Shown in pieces: positions 11,648-19,418 of a stretch of 25,449 nucleotides of DNA (within the stretch, counting starts at the first letter, position 1; each line of letters begins with the position of its first letter). The position numbers were made by a program, and so were the translations under genes. Source of the DNA: Dehalococcoidia bacterium (GTDB lineage: Bacteria > Chloroflexota > Dehalococcoidia > GIF9 > UBA5629); contig DNCV01000073.1 in NCBI GenBank assembly GCA_003484395.1, positions 1-25,449 of the forward strand. Direction: 5' to 3'. The notes under the pieces were generated by a model. It saw nothing but the letters and a program-made list of their open reading frames with translations. It was not told the DNA's origin and ran no database searches.

Positions 11648-12169
11648 TTATAGAATCAATTTAGGGCGGCATTGGCTGCAAAACTCAGCGTGCTTCCAGT
11701 CGGTATCCGCCAGACACTGTGAAAAATACATGACGCACGTTGAGTCGGAGCAGTGACGCAAACCGAAAGTATGTCCTAATTCATGAATGGATTCTTTCGT
11801 CGCCCGATCAAGAAACAATGCTTCATCGGAAGGGAGAGCATAAAATTCCTGACGTAGACGGATAAGTGAAATGAGAGCTACCCCGCATGACTCCTCCGCT
11901 TCACCAAACACATACTGCAATCCATCATCGTACAGGTCGATATCGGCTACACCCAACACCTTACGCTCCGACGTATTTCCTTTGGCAGCAAGCATTGCGA
12001 GCAGAACCGAAGCCTTATACTGATTTCGGGATTCGTCAAATGCCTTCTCTATCTCAATAACAGGTGCAACCAATTCCATGGGACAGACAAAAGCCTTCGC
12101 CAATCGTCTCTGTAATTCGTTTATTGTATCCCGTCCTGCGTCTCCGACTGGCTGAAGTACTATTTTCAT
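11648..12169 (-). CDS. amzA: Archaemetzincin family zinc metallopeptidase
   Basis: 173 residues. The metzincin core is complete: HELGHTFGLRHC (129-140) with zinc ligands H129, H133, H139 and catalytic E130. Family cysteines follow (C140, C145, C152, C164, C167) with the Met-turn in CVMYF. The CxxxxC ... FCxxC pattern is the hallmark of archaemetzincins, which carry a second zinc site. No signal peptide is seen, so it is cytoplasmic. Physiological substrates are not known. It is common in archaea and patchy in bacteria. It lies 50 bases after the basic-protein gene and 24 bases before the kinase, probably in one transcript. Confidence 0.93.
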   Translation of the reverse strand: MKIVLQPVGDAGRDTINELQRRLAKAFVCPMELVAPVIEIEKAFDESRNQYKASVLLAMLAAKGNTSERKVLGVADIDLYDDGLQYVFGEAEESCGVALISLIRLRQEFYALPSDEALFLDRATKESIHELGHTFGLRHCSDSTCVMYFSQCLADTDWKHAEFCSQCRPKLIL

Positions 12170-12219
12170 CGGTTACTCAACTCGGCCATTAAGAACAACC
12201 GAAACGGGGAAAAGACATA

Positions 12220-12522
12220 TTATGCAGCTCCTGTTTCAGATTTCTTCTTGCGTACCGGCTTCTTTACGTCAGCATCAGCAGCTTTTGCAACTTTCGGTTT
12301 AGCCTTTTTAAGAACTTGCTTTGTAGCAACGGCTTCCTTTTCGGGCTGCTCTTTGACCTTCCTGGCTATCCGTTTTTTGATCTCTGGTTCAACCGGTTCC
12401 TCTCTCTTTCTACCCGAAGTAGCCGTCTGCCCCATCGTTAAAACTATAGCTTTCCTTCTTTCTTCGAGCTTTTTAATATGCTTGCGATGTTTATTCCACG
12501 CTACACGTTTTCGTTTGTTCAT
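12220..12522 (-). CDS. Small lysine-rich basic protein, unknown function
   Basis: 100 residues. The N-terminal 27 (MNKRKRVAWNKHRKHIKKLE and following ERRKA) form a strongly basic probable helix, loosely like small mitoribosome/COX24-type basic segments. The rest is a low-complexity chain of Lys, Ala, Glu and Pro with PAK/KKP-like steps, as in histone H1-like tails. I do not recognise a family. RNA or DNA binding is inferred from composition only. A candidate promoter (12567-12595) precedes it, so it may open the transcript that continues into amzA, the kinase, ahcY and metK. Low complexity on the opposite strand produces an antisense frame I consider a shadow. Confidence 0.7.
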   Translation of the reverse strand: MNKRKRVAWNKHRKHIKKLEERRKAIVLTMGQTATSGRKREEPVEPEIKKRIARKVKEQPEKEAVATKQVLKKAKPKVAKAADADVKKPVRKKKSETGAA

Positions 12523-12566
12523 GTTCTACCACCAATAATAATTTAATCGATTTGATATTGTCTCAT

Positions 12567-12595
12567 ATTATCTCTTAATCGCCGCCTCATTTCAA
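12567..12595 (-). promoter_or_regulatory. Candidate promoter for the basic-protein/amzA transcript
   Basis: Minus strand: -35 TTGAAA (12595-12590), 17-base spacer, -10 GATAAT (12572-12567), in the 109-base gap after the methyltransferase gene. No terminator is visible in this gap, so read-through from mtnA-mtnP is also likely. Confidence 0.45.
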
Positions 12596-12631
12596 ATACA
12601 AGAGACTTGACAAATAACCACCCAAACGCAT

Positions 12632-13663
12632 TTAAGAAACGTACTTTGACCTCAGCCTGGCAGCCAAATCTGCGGTGAGCGACAGCGCCAGCTCGGCAGC
12701 CTCAAATGATAGCGAGGGCAACCCGCAGGAAGGTGTGATCAAACTCTGAGCGATAAGCTGTTTATAAGAGATAGTATCCTTTGTGAATGGAGCCATTGCC
12801 TCACCCAGCCTGTCAGCAAGGCTTGCCACCGATTCTTTCGCCAAAGTCTCCTCGTCGTTCGGCACGATTCCCCAGGCGATAGCGCTCCCTCTCTTCAAAT
12901 ATGCTATCACTTCCGACACATATGTGCTCAGCGAGTCGGCATAATTGTAAGCGTCGAAACTTATCACGTCCGCAGAGCTCGCCAGAAGCAGAGACCAATC
13001 CGTGCTGCCACAGCAGTGAACCCCTTTAAAACCTTCAATGCCGCTGAAAACGGTTTCCAGAAGGCTTGTCACCTGTTCATTGGGAATGGCTACGAACGCC
13101 GACCCCAATGAAGTAAGATACGGTTCGTCAAAGAATATGACCGTGTTCGCTGAAATTGTTCTGAGATAGCGTTCCTGCCACATCGCTTTCAATCTAAGAA
13201 ACTTCGCCAGCGTTTCGGCAAGCATATCATCGTAGAGGATGCCGCGCCCGCTCTCATCCAGTGCACACAATCCCTGACTGATAGGCCCGGTTATCTGTCC
13301 TTTGACCAGCGACGCCTGTCCTGAAGACGAAGAAACGAACGTATGCAAACCGGCTGCATAGTCCGTACCGGTAGCATAATCGTTGAATTTGTCTTCGGCA
13401 TCAGCGTAATAAAGCTTCTCCAACTGCTCATCGAAGTGAGCTTCTCTGGATACCGATATCTTGTCCCCGTTAACGGTCGCTCCAGGAAAACCTTCGCTGT
13501 ACTGTACATACATATTTTCGAGAAGTGACCGCTTGGGGAGCTGCGGCCAATGAGGAAGCTGCAGATGTTTGCGCACCAGTGCGCAGGCAGCCACAGGATC
13601 TGCATGCGGCATACTGCCGATAGCAGTCGATAAACAGCCAAACTCAGCTTTCGTCGTTGTCAT
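12632..13663 (-). CDS. UROD/MetE-like methyltransferase, probable core (folate-independent) methionine synthase
   Basis: 343 residues matching the C-terminal barrel of cobalamin-independent methionine synthase. KGQITGPIS (121-129) resembles MetE, FFDEPYL follows, and the zinc-site candidates are H216 and C218 in HCCG and C313 in SCGL. The third protein ligand, a Glu in MetE, appears to be D237 in ADVISFD. The N-terminal folate-binding half of MetE is absent. Core enzymes of this kind, including one from Dehalococcoides, were shown to use methylcobalamin or a corrinoid protein; MesB-type activity here is inferred. It follows mtnP by 10 bases, so it probably belongs to methionine metabolism. 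A different thiol methyltransferase remains possible. Confidence 0.75.
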   Translation of the reverse strand: MTTTKAEFGCLSTAIGSMPHADPVAACALVRKHLQLPHWPQLPKRSLLENMYVQYSEGFPGATVNGDKISVSREAHFDEQLEKLYYADAEDKFNDYATGTDYAAGLHTFVSSSSGQASLVKGQITGPISQGLCALDESGRGILYDDMLAETLAKFLRLKAMWQERYLRTISANTVIFFDEPYLTSLGSAFVAIPNEQVTSLLETVFSGIEGFKGVHCCGSTDWSLLLASSADVISFDAYNYADSLSTYVSEVIAYLKRGSAIAWGIVPNDEETLAKESVASLADRLGEAMAPFTKDTISYKQLIAQSLITPSCGLPSLSFEAAELALSLTADLAARLRSKYVS

Positions 13664-13673
13664 AATTACATCC

Positions 13674-14537
13674 CTACTTCATATACTTATCGATCAGCAA
13701 ATCATACTGTTTCTTGGTACTAAGAGCAATCGAATCAGGAGCTGTTGCGATAGCATAGCGAAGTGCTGAATTGCATATACACTTCCTCTCGCCGGATAAA
13801 TAGGGAACAGCTTGTTTCAATATCTGCTTCGATATCTCAACATTCTGCCTCAGGGTACGCAGTATTATCTCCGCCGTGACATCCTCCGTATTCGGTCGCC
13901 AGCAATCGTAATCGGTAGCGAAACACAGTGCTGCATAACACATCTCCGCCTCCCGCGCCAGCTTTGCCTCAGGCAATGCGGTCATACCGATAACCGCCGC
14001 CCCCCATGAACGGTAAAGGTTGGACTCCGCCCTTGTAGAGAATTGGGGTCCCTCCATTGCGATATACGTTCCCCCCATATGAACCGTTATCTTCATTTTA
14101 TGTGAAGCTTCCAGCATGAGTTTACTGAGCTCTGCACAATACGGATCGGCCATGGATACGTGAACAACAATGCCACTGGTAAAAAAGGTATCGATCCTGC
14201 CTTTGGTCCGGTCGATTATCTGATCGGGGATCACCAGATCTCCAGGCTTAATCTCCTCTTTCAGGCTGCCGACGGCGCTCACCGATATGACTTTTTCCAC
14301 CCCCAGTGATTTGAGCGCCCAGATATTGGCACGCGCCCGTATATTCGTCGGATTGATTTTATGCCCGCGGGCATGCCTCGGCAGAAATGCAATCCGGACA
14401 CCCTCAAGAGTCCCGACATGGATAGTATCGCTTGGCTCTCCGAACGGAGTCTTGACATCGCATTCCTGCACATCCTTCATGCCTTCGATGCCATAAAGGC
14501 CGCTGCCGCCGATAACACCAATTTTAACTTCGGTCAT
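13674..14537 (-). CDS. mtnP: S-methyl-5'-thioadenosine phosphorylase
   Basis: Splits methylthioadenosine (MTA), a by-product of SAM use, into adenine and methylthioribose-1-phosphate. 287 residues. It has the purine-phosphorylase features GVIGGSGLYG near the N-terminus, the phosphate-binding RHARGHKINPTNI, and GGTYIAMEGPQFSTRAES, followed by MTALPEAKLAREAEMCYA. ATD-YDCW at the base-binding region favours 6-aminopurine (MTA) use. It sits 14 bases after mtnA, the enzyme that takes its product, and 10 bases before the methyltransferase gene; all three should be one transcript. Confidence 0.95.
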   Translation of the reverse strand: MTEVKIGVIGGSGLYGIEGMKDVQECDVKTPFGEPSDTIHVGTLEGVRIAFLPRHARGHKINPTNIRARANIWALKSLGVEKVISVSAVGSLKEEIKPGDLVIPDQIIDRTKGRIDTFFTSGIVVHVSMADPYCAELSKLMLEASHKMKITVHMGGTYIAMEGPQFSTRAESNLYRSWGAAVIGMTALPEAKLAREAEMCYAALCFATDYDCWRPNTEDVTAEIILRTLRQNVEISKQILKQAVPYLSGERKCICNSALRYAIATAPDSIALSTKKQYDLLIDKYMK

Positions 14538-14551
14538 TTATAGATCCCTCC

Positions 14552-15559
14552 CTAGTCAAAATCATATGGCTGCCGTATTATACCCCTTTCGGTAATAATT
14601 GCGGTGATATATCGATGAGGCGTCACATCAAAAGCGGGGTTGGCAACCGCTACCCCATCCGGGGCAACTCTGACGCCGGCGATTGCCGTCACTTCATCCA
14701 CTTTCCTCTCCTCGATGGGGATATCATTTCCCGATTTGATCGAAATGTCAACGGTGCTCATCGGCGCCGCAATATAAAACGGGACCTGATTTTCATGAGC
14801 CAGCACAGCCAGCGAATAGGTGCCGATCTTATTGGCTGTATCGCCGTTGGCCGCAATCCTGTCGGCGCCTGTGATGACGCAATCTATTGTACCGCGGTGC
14901 ATGAAATGTCCTGCCATAGAATCCGTGATCAGCGTTGCAGGGATGCCTTCCTGCATCAGCTCCCATGTGGTAAGACGCGCACCTTGAAGCAACGGTCGCG
15001 TCTCATCAACGTACACGTGGAGTTTTTTCCCTTTCCGTTTCGCTTCAATGATCACTCCAAGTGCTGTACCGTAGCCCGCCGTCGCCAGAGGACCGGCATT
15101 GCAATGAGTAAGGATAGTGAATCCGTCTCGGATCAGTTCTGCACCATATTCGCTCAAGCGCCGGGTGGCGTCTTCTTCCTCGATATGGATACGTTTTGCT
15201 TCTTCAACAAGCGCCTGCCGTATCTTTTCCAGATCGTTCAGCGCCGATACGGCATGTTGCATCCTGCCGATCGCATAGAACAAATTCACTGCGGTCGGAC
15301 GCGACCTGGCAAAGTCATCGAATACCTGCTGCAGAGAGCGGAAAAACTCATCCGGCGTATCCGCATCTATCCTCTGTGCTCCGAGTGCAATACCATATGC
15401 GGCAGCTATGCCGATTGCAGGCGCACCGCGAACCCTGAGTGTCTTGATCGCCTCCACCATATCCTTGTAATCAGTCAGATCCAGATAGCGCAATTCCGAA
15501 GGCAGCAGCGTCTGGTCTATGATTCTGATCCTGTTATCGAGCCATTCCACAGGTTTCAT
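14552..15559 (-). CDS. mtnA: Methylthioribose-1-phosphate isomerase
   Basis: Converts methylthioribose-1-phosphate to methylthioribulose-1-phosphate in MTA salvage. 335 residues of the eIF2B-related isomerase family. The catalytic Cys is C153 in [13 protein letters not shown] and the catalytic Asp is D233 in [20 protein letters not shown] is near residue 43. The later Mtn enzymes (MtnB, C, D and so on) are not in this window, so the fate of the product is open; anaerobes can use an aldolase shunt. A strong terminator lies just upstream, so the origin of its transcript is unclear. Confidence 0.96.
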   Translation of the reverse strand: MKPVEWLDNRIRIIDQTLLPSELRYLDLTDYKDMVEAIKTLRVRGAPAIGIAAAYGIALGAQRIDADTPDEFFRSLQQVFDDFARSRPTAVNLFYAIGRMQHAVSALNDLEKIRQALVEEAKRIHIEEEDATRRLSEYGAELIRDGFTILTHCNAGPLATAGYGTALGVIIEAKRKGKKLHVYVDETRPLLQGARLTTWELMQEGIPATLITDSMAGHFMHRGTIDCVITGADRIAANGDTANKIGTYSLAVLAHENQVPFYIAAPMSTVDISIKSGNDIPIEERKVDEVTAIAGVRVAPDGVAVANPAFDVTPHRYITAIITERGIIRQPYDFD

Positions 15560-15570
15560 ACAAGTCTCTT

Positions 15571-15608
15571 GTTAAAATGATAAGGGCATTGCATGCAACG
15601 CCCTTATC
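15571..15608 (-). terminator. Intrinsic terminator after the DUF4349 lipoprotein gene
   Basis: An almost perfect inverted repeat, 15579-15608: GATAAGGGC with GCCCTTATC, continuing through TTGCATGCAA in the centre. On the minus strand it is followed by ATTTTAAC. It lies 10 bases after the lipoprotein stop. Only about 11 bases separate its tail from the mtnA start. Confidence 0.8.
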
Positions 15609-15617
15609 AACAAACCT

Positions 15618-16502
15618 CTATTTCGCAGCTGATTGCTTCGCCTTGTTCTTCCTGTGTCTGATTATGAGTACCACAGCCAGCGCAATCCCCCAGATCGGGC
15701 AGAAGATCAAAACCCAGATGAAAATATTGACCAGTACTTTCCCGAAAACCAAAAGGCCGCTCAATGCCGACATCAAAGTATCTCCCGGATTCCAGCCTTT
15801 GCTATCGATGGATTTCGTTTGCCGAATTGAGATATCGATCATCGACATTTCCGAGGTGCGATCGATGTACTGCATGCGGCCTTTTATCCGGTCGATCTGG
15901 ATGCGTATATTGGACAGCTCACGCTGCACAGCGATAACCTCATCGATCTTCTCCGCTTTTTGCAGCAACAGCAGATACTGAGCTTCGGTCGCCTGCAAGT
16001 TGGTGAGCTGCGCTTTTAGATCGGTATATTCCTCAGTCAAATCGCGGGCATTTGTGCTTTCCTGCAGCACTTTAACCGCGAGCACGCGTAGTTTTCCCAG
16101 CGCTTCATCAAAACGGTCCGAAGGGATGCGAATTGAGACGCGGCCGCTATCGTATTCATCGTTTCCCTGCCTGTTCGAGGAAACGACATAGCCGCCCAAA
16201 TCGGCAGCGATCTTCACAATTTCATCCATCGTTTTGCCGATATCATCGACTTCCAGGGAAATATTCCCCGTCCTCACAATTTTGCGGTCGATATCCGATG
16301 ATCCGGTAACCGCAGATGAATCGGCAGCTTCTCCCATCCCTTTCTCGGCTATTCCATAGGACGGCGCAGTGGCCGGTGCCGGCATGGCCGCAGGCACAGA
16401 GGTTGACGTCGATCTCGTTGACTGATTGCTCGCAGCGCAGCCGGTAACGACGAGCAGCAGCACAGCAAGTAGCGGAATAATGATTTTTAGTGTTTTCTTC
16501 AT
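15618..16502 (-). CDS. DUF4349 lipoprotein with C-terminal membrane segment
   Basis: 294 residues from ATG 16502, chosen because GAGGAGG stands just before it and a lipoprotein signal begins there; the frame is open 24 codons further upstream without such features. Residues 1-21 are a signal peptide and C22 is the lipobox cysteine (VTGC). A Ser/Thr/Ala/Pro linker follows to about 65, then a globular part with RTGNISLEV and GGYVVSSNRQG typical of DUF4349, a heptad-like coiled coil (about 150-212), and a hydrophobic segment (about 250-282) ending in a basic cytoplasmic tail. It is probably anchored at both ends in the membrane. Function is not established for the family. Confidence 0.88.
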   Translation of the reverse strand: MKKTLKIIIPLLAVLLLVVTGCAASNQSTRSTSTSVPAAMPAPATAPSYGIAEKGMGEAADSSAVTGSSDIDRKIVRTGNISLEVDDIGKTMDEIVKIAADLGGYVVSSNRQGNDEYDSGRVSIRIPSDRFDEALGKLRVLAVKVLQESTNARDLTEEYTDLKAQLTNLQATEAQYLLLLQKAEKIDEVIAVQRELSNIRIQIDRIKGRMQYIDRTSEMSMIDISIRQTKSIDSKGWNPGDTLMSALSGLLVFGKVLVNIFIWVLIFCPIWGIALAVVLIIRHRKNKAKQSAAK

Positions 16503-16535
16503 TGCTTCCTCCTCGGAATAATAATTCTCACATGC

Positions 16536-16565
16536 TATATATAAACGAGAAATAAATCGAAAAGA
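16536..16565 (-). promoter_or_regulatory. Possible promoter upstream of the DUF4349 gene
   Basis: An AT-rich 75-base gap holds TATATA on the minus strand at about 16541-16536, with a poor -35 (CTTTTC) 17 bases upstream. Weak support; co-transcription with the dUTPase-family gene is equally possible. Confidence 0.3.
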
Positions 16566-16577
16566 TTTATTCATGAA

Positions 16578-17093
16578 TTAAACAGGCGTGATATTCTCCC
16601 CCTGAAACATCCCTTTATATCCTTTGTTCACCGCCCGGTTCAGATAGAAGAAAACCATCTGTATGACACGGGCATTCCTGTACAACCGAAAACCGAATTG
16701 ATTATAGACCACCAGCAAAGACTGCGATCTGCCCGAATAGCCGGCATCCCAGACAGCGGTGTGAACAGCCACACCGCACCTGAGAAGGCTGGAACGGGGT
16801 CTGGCCAGTGCCATCAGATTATTCGGCAGGTTTACAACCTCATTATGGGTAATGAGATAACATCCCGGGGGCAGCGTGATACCGCCATCGGTTTCAAAAG
16901 GCATCAGGTTTGTGACGGATAGTATCCTGCCGCCATTTGTCTCCGACATTGTCCCCGGCGTTGCGTAGGATGCAATATCCTTCAGCGTCAGATCGATGCC
17001 GTTCGGCTGCACCTGGTTTGCAAGGTCGACCATGCCTTCAATCAGAGGGGGATTCCCTTTTAACAATTTCAATATTTCTTCTCGGGAAAGCAT
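16578..17093 (-). CDS. dCTP deaminase/dUTPase family protein, probably dUTPase
   Basis: 171 residues of the trimeric dUTPase-like fold, COG0717 type. QPNGIDLTL near 29-37 and RPRSSLLRCGV (98-108) are the family signatures, and AVWDAGYSGRSQ (113-124) matches dUTPase motif III with D116. The Glu that activates water in dCTP deaminases would fall at V128 before YN, so deamination looks unlikely and dUTP hydrolysis more likely. This is inference from a hand alignment. The start has GGAAGGAG upstream. It is divergent from the plus-strand transporter gene, 134 bases away. Confidence 0.8.
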   Translation of the reverse strand: MLSREEILKLLKGNPPLIEGMVDLANQVQPNGIDLTLKDIASYATPGTMSETNGGRILSVTNLMPFETDGGITLPPGCYLITHNEVVNLPNNLMALARPRSSLLRCGVAVHTAVWDAGYSGRSQSLLVVYNQFGFRLYRNARVIQMVFFYLNRAVNKGYKGMFQGENITPV

Positions 17094-17118
17094 TATCTGG
17101 CTCCTTCCATTAGGCTAG

Positions 17119-17147
17119 ACTATACTACTTTAGACTGCATGCCGAAA
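17119..17147 (-). promoter_or_regulatory. Possible promoter for the dUTPase-family gene
   Basis: Minus strand: -10 TATAGT (17124-17119), 17-base spacer, poor -35 TTTCGG. It lies in the divergent gap, back to back with the plus-strand promoter at 17157-17184. Confidence 0.35.
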
Positions 17148-17156
17148 GCAACAACA

Positions 17157-17184
17157 TTGACAATAACCATAAAACGCCTATAAT
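17157..17184 (+). promoter_or_regulatory. Consensus sigma-70 promoter for the CorA-like gene
   Basis: Plus strand: perfect -35 TTGACA (17157-17162), 16-base spacer, perfect -10 TATAAT (17179-17184). The predicted start near 17191 gives a leader of about 37 bases with AAGGAG just before the ATG. Confidence 0.85.
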
Positions 17185-17227
17185 TAGCCGTCATGGGCAA
17201 ATTCTAACACATTCAGCAAGGAGCGCT

Positions 17228-18340
17228 ATGTCGGAAGAAGTGAAGGCGATCAAAAATACAGCCTTGAGTGGTGATTCATCCAAGCCGATTGAAAAACGAT
17301 GGTTTTTCGCAGCTCTCCATTCAGATGGCAGTGTGATGACGGATTACGCCAATTCACCGACCAACTTTCTCAATACAATAAAAACCGCGACGCTCACCTG
17401 GGTGGACTTCCTCACCGCCAATTTCGAAGAGGATTCTGCAACCGCCGCTACGCTTCTTGGGTTCAGCAACCAGCTCACATCCTCACTTACCGAAGGCAAT
17501 AGAATCCTCTATGAAGATTTCGAGACGGAGATAGGTATTAAACTCCCTTCCGTACAAATCAGAATTTTTGAACATCCGGAAGTCCAACCTCATAAAGTTC
17601 TGCTTCTTATGCAAAAGAATTTACTCTTAACTATCCACCCCCTTATGGTTGACCGACGGTTCAGCCGTCTGCGCCGGTATTCACCGAAAATATTAAGGAA
17701 AATACCAATCGAAGCCTGCGATGAGGATCGCCTTACGTTGCTCCTGATCCGCATTATTGACCAAAATAACGACCGCAATTTTGAGCATCTGAGGCAGATC
17801 GAGGAGCACGGAGATGATCTCAATAGAAGCCTCATGGATCCAAAGACGCCGCGCGATCTGCTCGGGCCACAGATATACGGGATGAAACATGCATTGATCG
17901 TGTATCTCGATGCGCTTTGGGAGACCGTTGACGTTCTCCACGATCTCCGGTACGGAGACGCCGAATTGCTGACAAATGACTCACAGCTTCTGGACCGTAT
18001 CGGATATCTCGCTGAGGATGTCAACAGGCAGATCGGCCTTGCCGAGCATATGTCCGAAGTGCTGGCTTCAGGTCTTGAAGTGCTGCAATCTATCTATAAC
18101 AACCAGTTGCAGGCGCTCAACAACCGAATGGCAATGGTGATGACCTATTTAACGGTGCTGGGCACAGCCATCCTCGTCCCCAATACGCTGGCGACAGTTA
18201 TGAGCAACCCCGCTTTCGCCATGGAGCCAAAAGACGCAGGCTGGTACCTCACGCTTCTCATCAGCTCCACGATAATAGCAACCGCATTATCGTTCTGGTG
18301 GGTGAAAAGGAAAGGCTGGCTGCCGAAGAAAATAGATTAA
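17228..18340 (+). CDS. CorA-like divalent-cation transporter family protein lacking the GMN motif
   Basis: 370 residues with CorA architecture: a long soluble N-terminal alpha/beta part, a charged stalk helix (about 225-300, with LAEDVNRQIGLAEHMSEVLA), then two membrane segments (about 302-324 and 338-358) and a basic tail, WWVKRKGWLPKK. The YGMN selectivity motif expected at the end of the first membrane helix is replaced by ILVPNTLATVM, so ion specificity cannot be taken from CorA. Similar divergent homologues occur in archaea and Chloroflexota (recalled, not checked). It is the only plus-strand gene here and has its own promoter and a shared terminator downstream. Confidence 0.8.
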   Translation: MSEEVKAIKNTALSGDSSKPIEKRWFFAALHSDGSVMTDYANSPTNFLNTIKTATLTWVDFLTANFEEDSATAATLLGFSNQLTSSLTEGNRILYEDFETEIGIKLPSVQIRIFEHPEVQPHKVLLLMQKNLLLTIHPLMVDRRFSRLRRYSPKILRKIPIEACDEDRLTLLLIRIIDQNNDRNFEHLRQIEEHGDDLNRSLMDPKTPRDLLGPQIYGMKHALIVYLDALWETVDVLHDLRYGDAELLTNDSQLLDRIGYLAEDVNRQIGLAEHMSEVLASGLEVLQSIYNNQLQALNNRMAMVMTYLTVLGTAILVPNTLATVMSNPAFAMEPKDAGWYLTLLISSTIIATALSFWWVKRKGWLPKKID

Positions 18341-18525
18341 AAAAGCTGTACGATACAACATGCTCATCACAAAGAGGAATTGGTCATGGAAGCAAATAAA
18401 TAGTGGACCCGCCAGTTGACCCTTTTCATCATCTCCGTCACGCTTGGCAATCCCCCGTATGAAGATTAATAATGATGGAGTATCCGGGAAAGGGGATATT
18501 CATTTCACAATAACGGATGAACCAC
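18341..18525. other. Intergenic stretch between the CorA-like gene and the shared terminator
   Basis: A 185-base stretch with no full gene. It contains a short plus-strand frame starting at ATG 18386 that is stopped after five codons by TAG and would otherwise run to TAA 18469 (listed separately). Otherwise I see nothing in it. Confidence 0.5.
18386..18469 (+). pseudogene. Possible small membrane-protein remnant interrupted by TAG
   Basis: ATG 18386 is preceded by AAGAGGA at a normal distance. The frame reads MEANK, then TAG (18401-18403), then WTRQLTLFIISVTLGNPPYE and a final Asp before TAA (18467-18469). The second part resembles a single hydrophobic helix. It may be the eroded start of a small membrane protein or chance; no family is recognised. 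Confidence 0.25.
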
Positions 18526-18560
18526 AAAAAGGGGGCAGCGAAATTCGCTGCCCCCTTTTT
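18526..18560. terminator. Bidirectional intrinsic terminator between CorA-like gene and rpsI
   Basis: A perfect 15-bp stem, AAAAAGGGGGCAGCG / CGCTGCCCCCTTTTT, with a 5-base loop. The A5/T5 flanks give a U tract on either strand. It closes the plus-strand transporter transcript and the minus-strand ribosomal operon, 19 bases after the rpsI stop. Confidence 0.93.
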
Positions 18561-18579
18561 GTTTATACTTGTGTCGACG

Positions 18580-18972
18580 TTAGCGCTTGGTATACTGCGG
18601 CGCTTTGCGGGCACGTTTGAGACCGGCCTTTTTGCGTTCTTTAATGCGGGGATCACGGGTCAATAGACCAGCCTGACGCAGTGATTTTTTAAATTCTTCG
18701 TTATATTTCACCAGCGCACGGGCTATCCCGTGACAAATGGCATCGGATTGCCCGGTGGTGCCGCCACCGACAACCTTAACCTCTACGGTGAATTTTCCAA
18801 GCGTCTCCGTCGTCGCCAGCGGTTTCATAATAATGCGGCGGTAATGCTCACGGGGAAATGCCTTCTCTAATGATTTCCCATTGACGACTATCTCTCCCGT
18901 TCCGGGGATCAATTTCACCTGAGCTATAGCGCACTTGCGCCGTCCGACTGCACGATCAGTTTGCGTTGTCAC
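18580..18972 (-). CDS. rpsI: 30S ribosomal protein uS9
   Basis: 130 residues. It begins near [19 protein letters not shown] and ends in the family signature RKAPQYTKR; that conserved C-terminal tail reaches toward the P-site tRNA anticodon. [19 protein letters not shown] is the central conserved stretch. The start overlaps the end of rplM by four bases (ATGA), so translation is coupled. Last gene of the ribosomal cluster before the terminator. Confidence 0.98.
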   Translation of the reverse strand: MTTQTDRAVGRRKCAIAQVKLIPGTGEIVVNGKSLEKAFPREHYRRIIMKPLATTETLGKFTVEVKVVGGGTTGQSDAICHGIARALVKYNEEFKKSLRQAGLLTRDPRIKERKKAGLKRARKAPQYTKR

Positions 18973-19418
18973 GATTTAGCACTCCCTTCTGCGGCTACCT
19001 TTGATCCTATTACCTGCGCCTCATGCGGATGAGCTTCGCCGGCGTAGACCTTCAGCTTTTTAAACATCGCTCTGCCGAGGCGATTTTTCGGTAACATTCC
19101 TTTAACGGCATGTTCGATCACCTGTTCAGGACGAAGACTTATCATTTTTTCGGCAGTTCTACTCTTGATGCCGCCATGATATCCTGAGAACCAGTGATAA
19201 TTCTTCTCCTGCATTTTATTGCCTGTCAATTTAACCTTGGCTGCATTGATCACGATAACATAATCACCGGTATCTATATTTGAAAGAAACATGGGCTTGG
19301 TCTTGCCCATCAGAAGTTTGGCAATACCTGTGCATAAACGACCAAGGGTTTGACCTGAGGCATCGATAACATGCCATTTGCGATTAACATCGCCTGGTTT
19401 TGTGAAATAGGTCTTCAT
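18969..19418 (-). CDS. rplM: 50S ribosomal protein uL13
   Basis: 149 residues, normal for bacteria. [15 protein letters not shown] at the N-terminus, [17 protein letters not shown] in the middle and [20 protein letters not shown] toward the end are family features. It overlaps truA upstream and rpsI downstream by four bases each, so the three products should be made in step. Confidence 0.98.
   Translation of the reverse strand: MKTYFTKPGDVNRKWHVIDASGQTLGRLCTGIAKLLMGKTKPMFLSNIDTGDYVIVINAAKVKLTGNKMQEKNYHWFSGYHGGIKSRTAEKMISLRPEQVIEHAVKGMLPKNRLGRAMFKKLKVYAGEAHPHEAQVIGSKVAAEGSAKS

Noticed and set aside
12248..12538. 96-codon plus-strand frame opposite the basic protein
   Set aside because: Antisense of Lys/Ala codons gives a hydrophobic-looking frame. 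The minus-strand frame has a candidate promoter and a colinear setting.
12523..12631. Possible riboswitch or small RNA in the 109-base gap before the basic-protein gene
   Set aside because: No stable hairpin series or SAM/SAH aptamer pattern is visible; a simple promoter explains the gap.
14615..15580. 321-codon open frame on the plus strand
   Set aside because: Exactly opposite mtnA, whose protein is complete with catalytic residues. The antisense product is rich in Arg, His and Cys with no family character; it is a codon-bias shadow.
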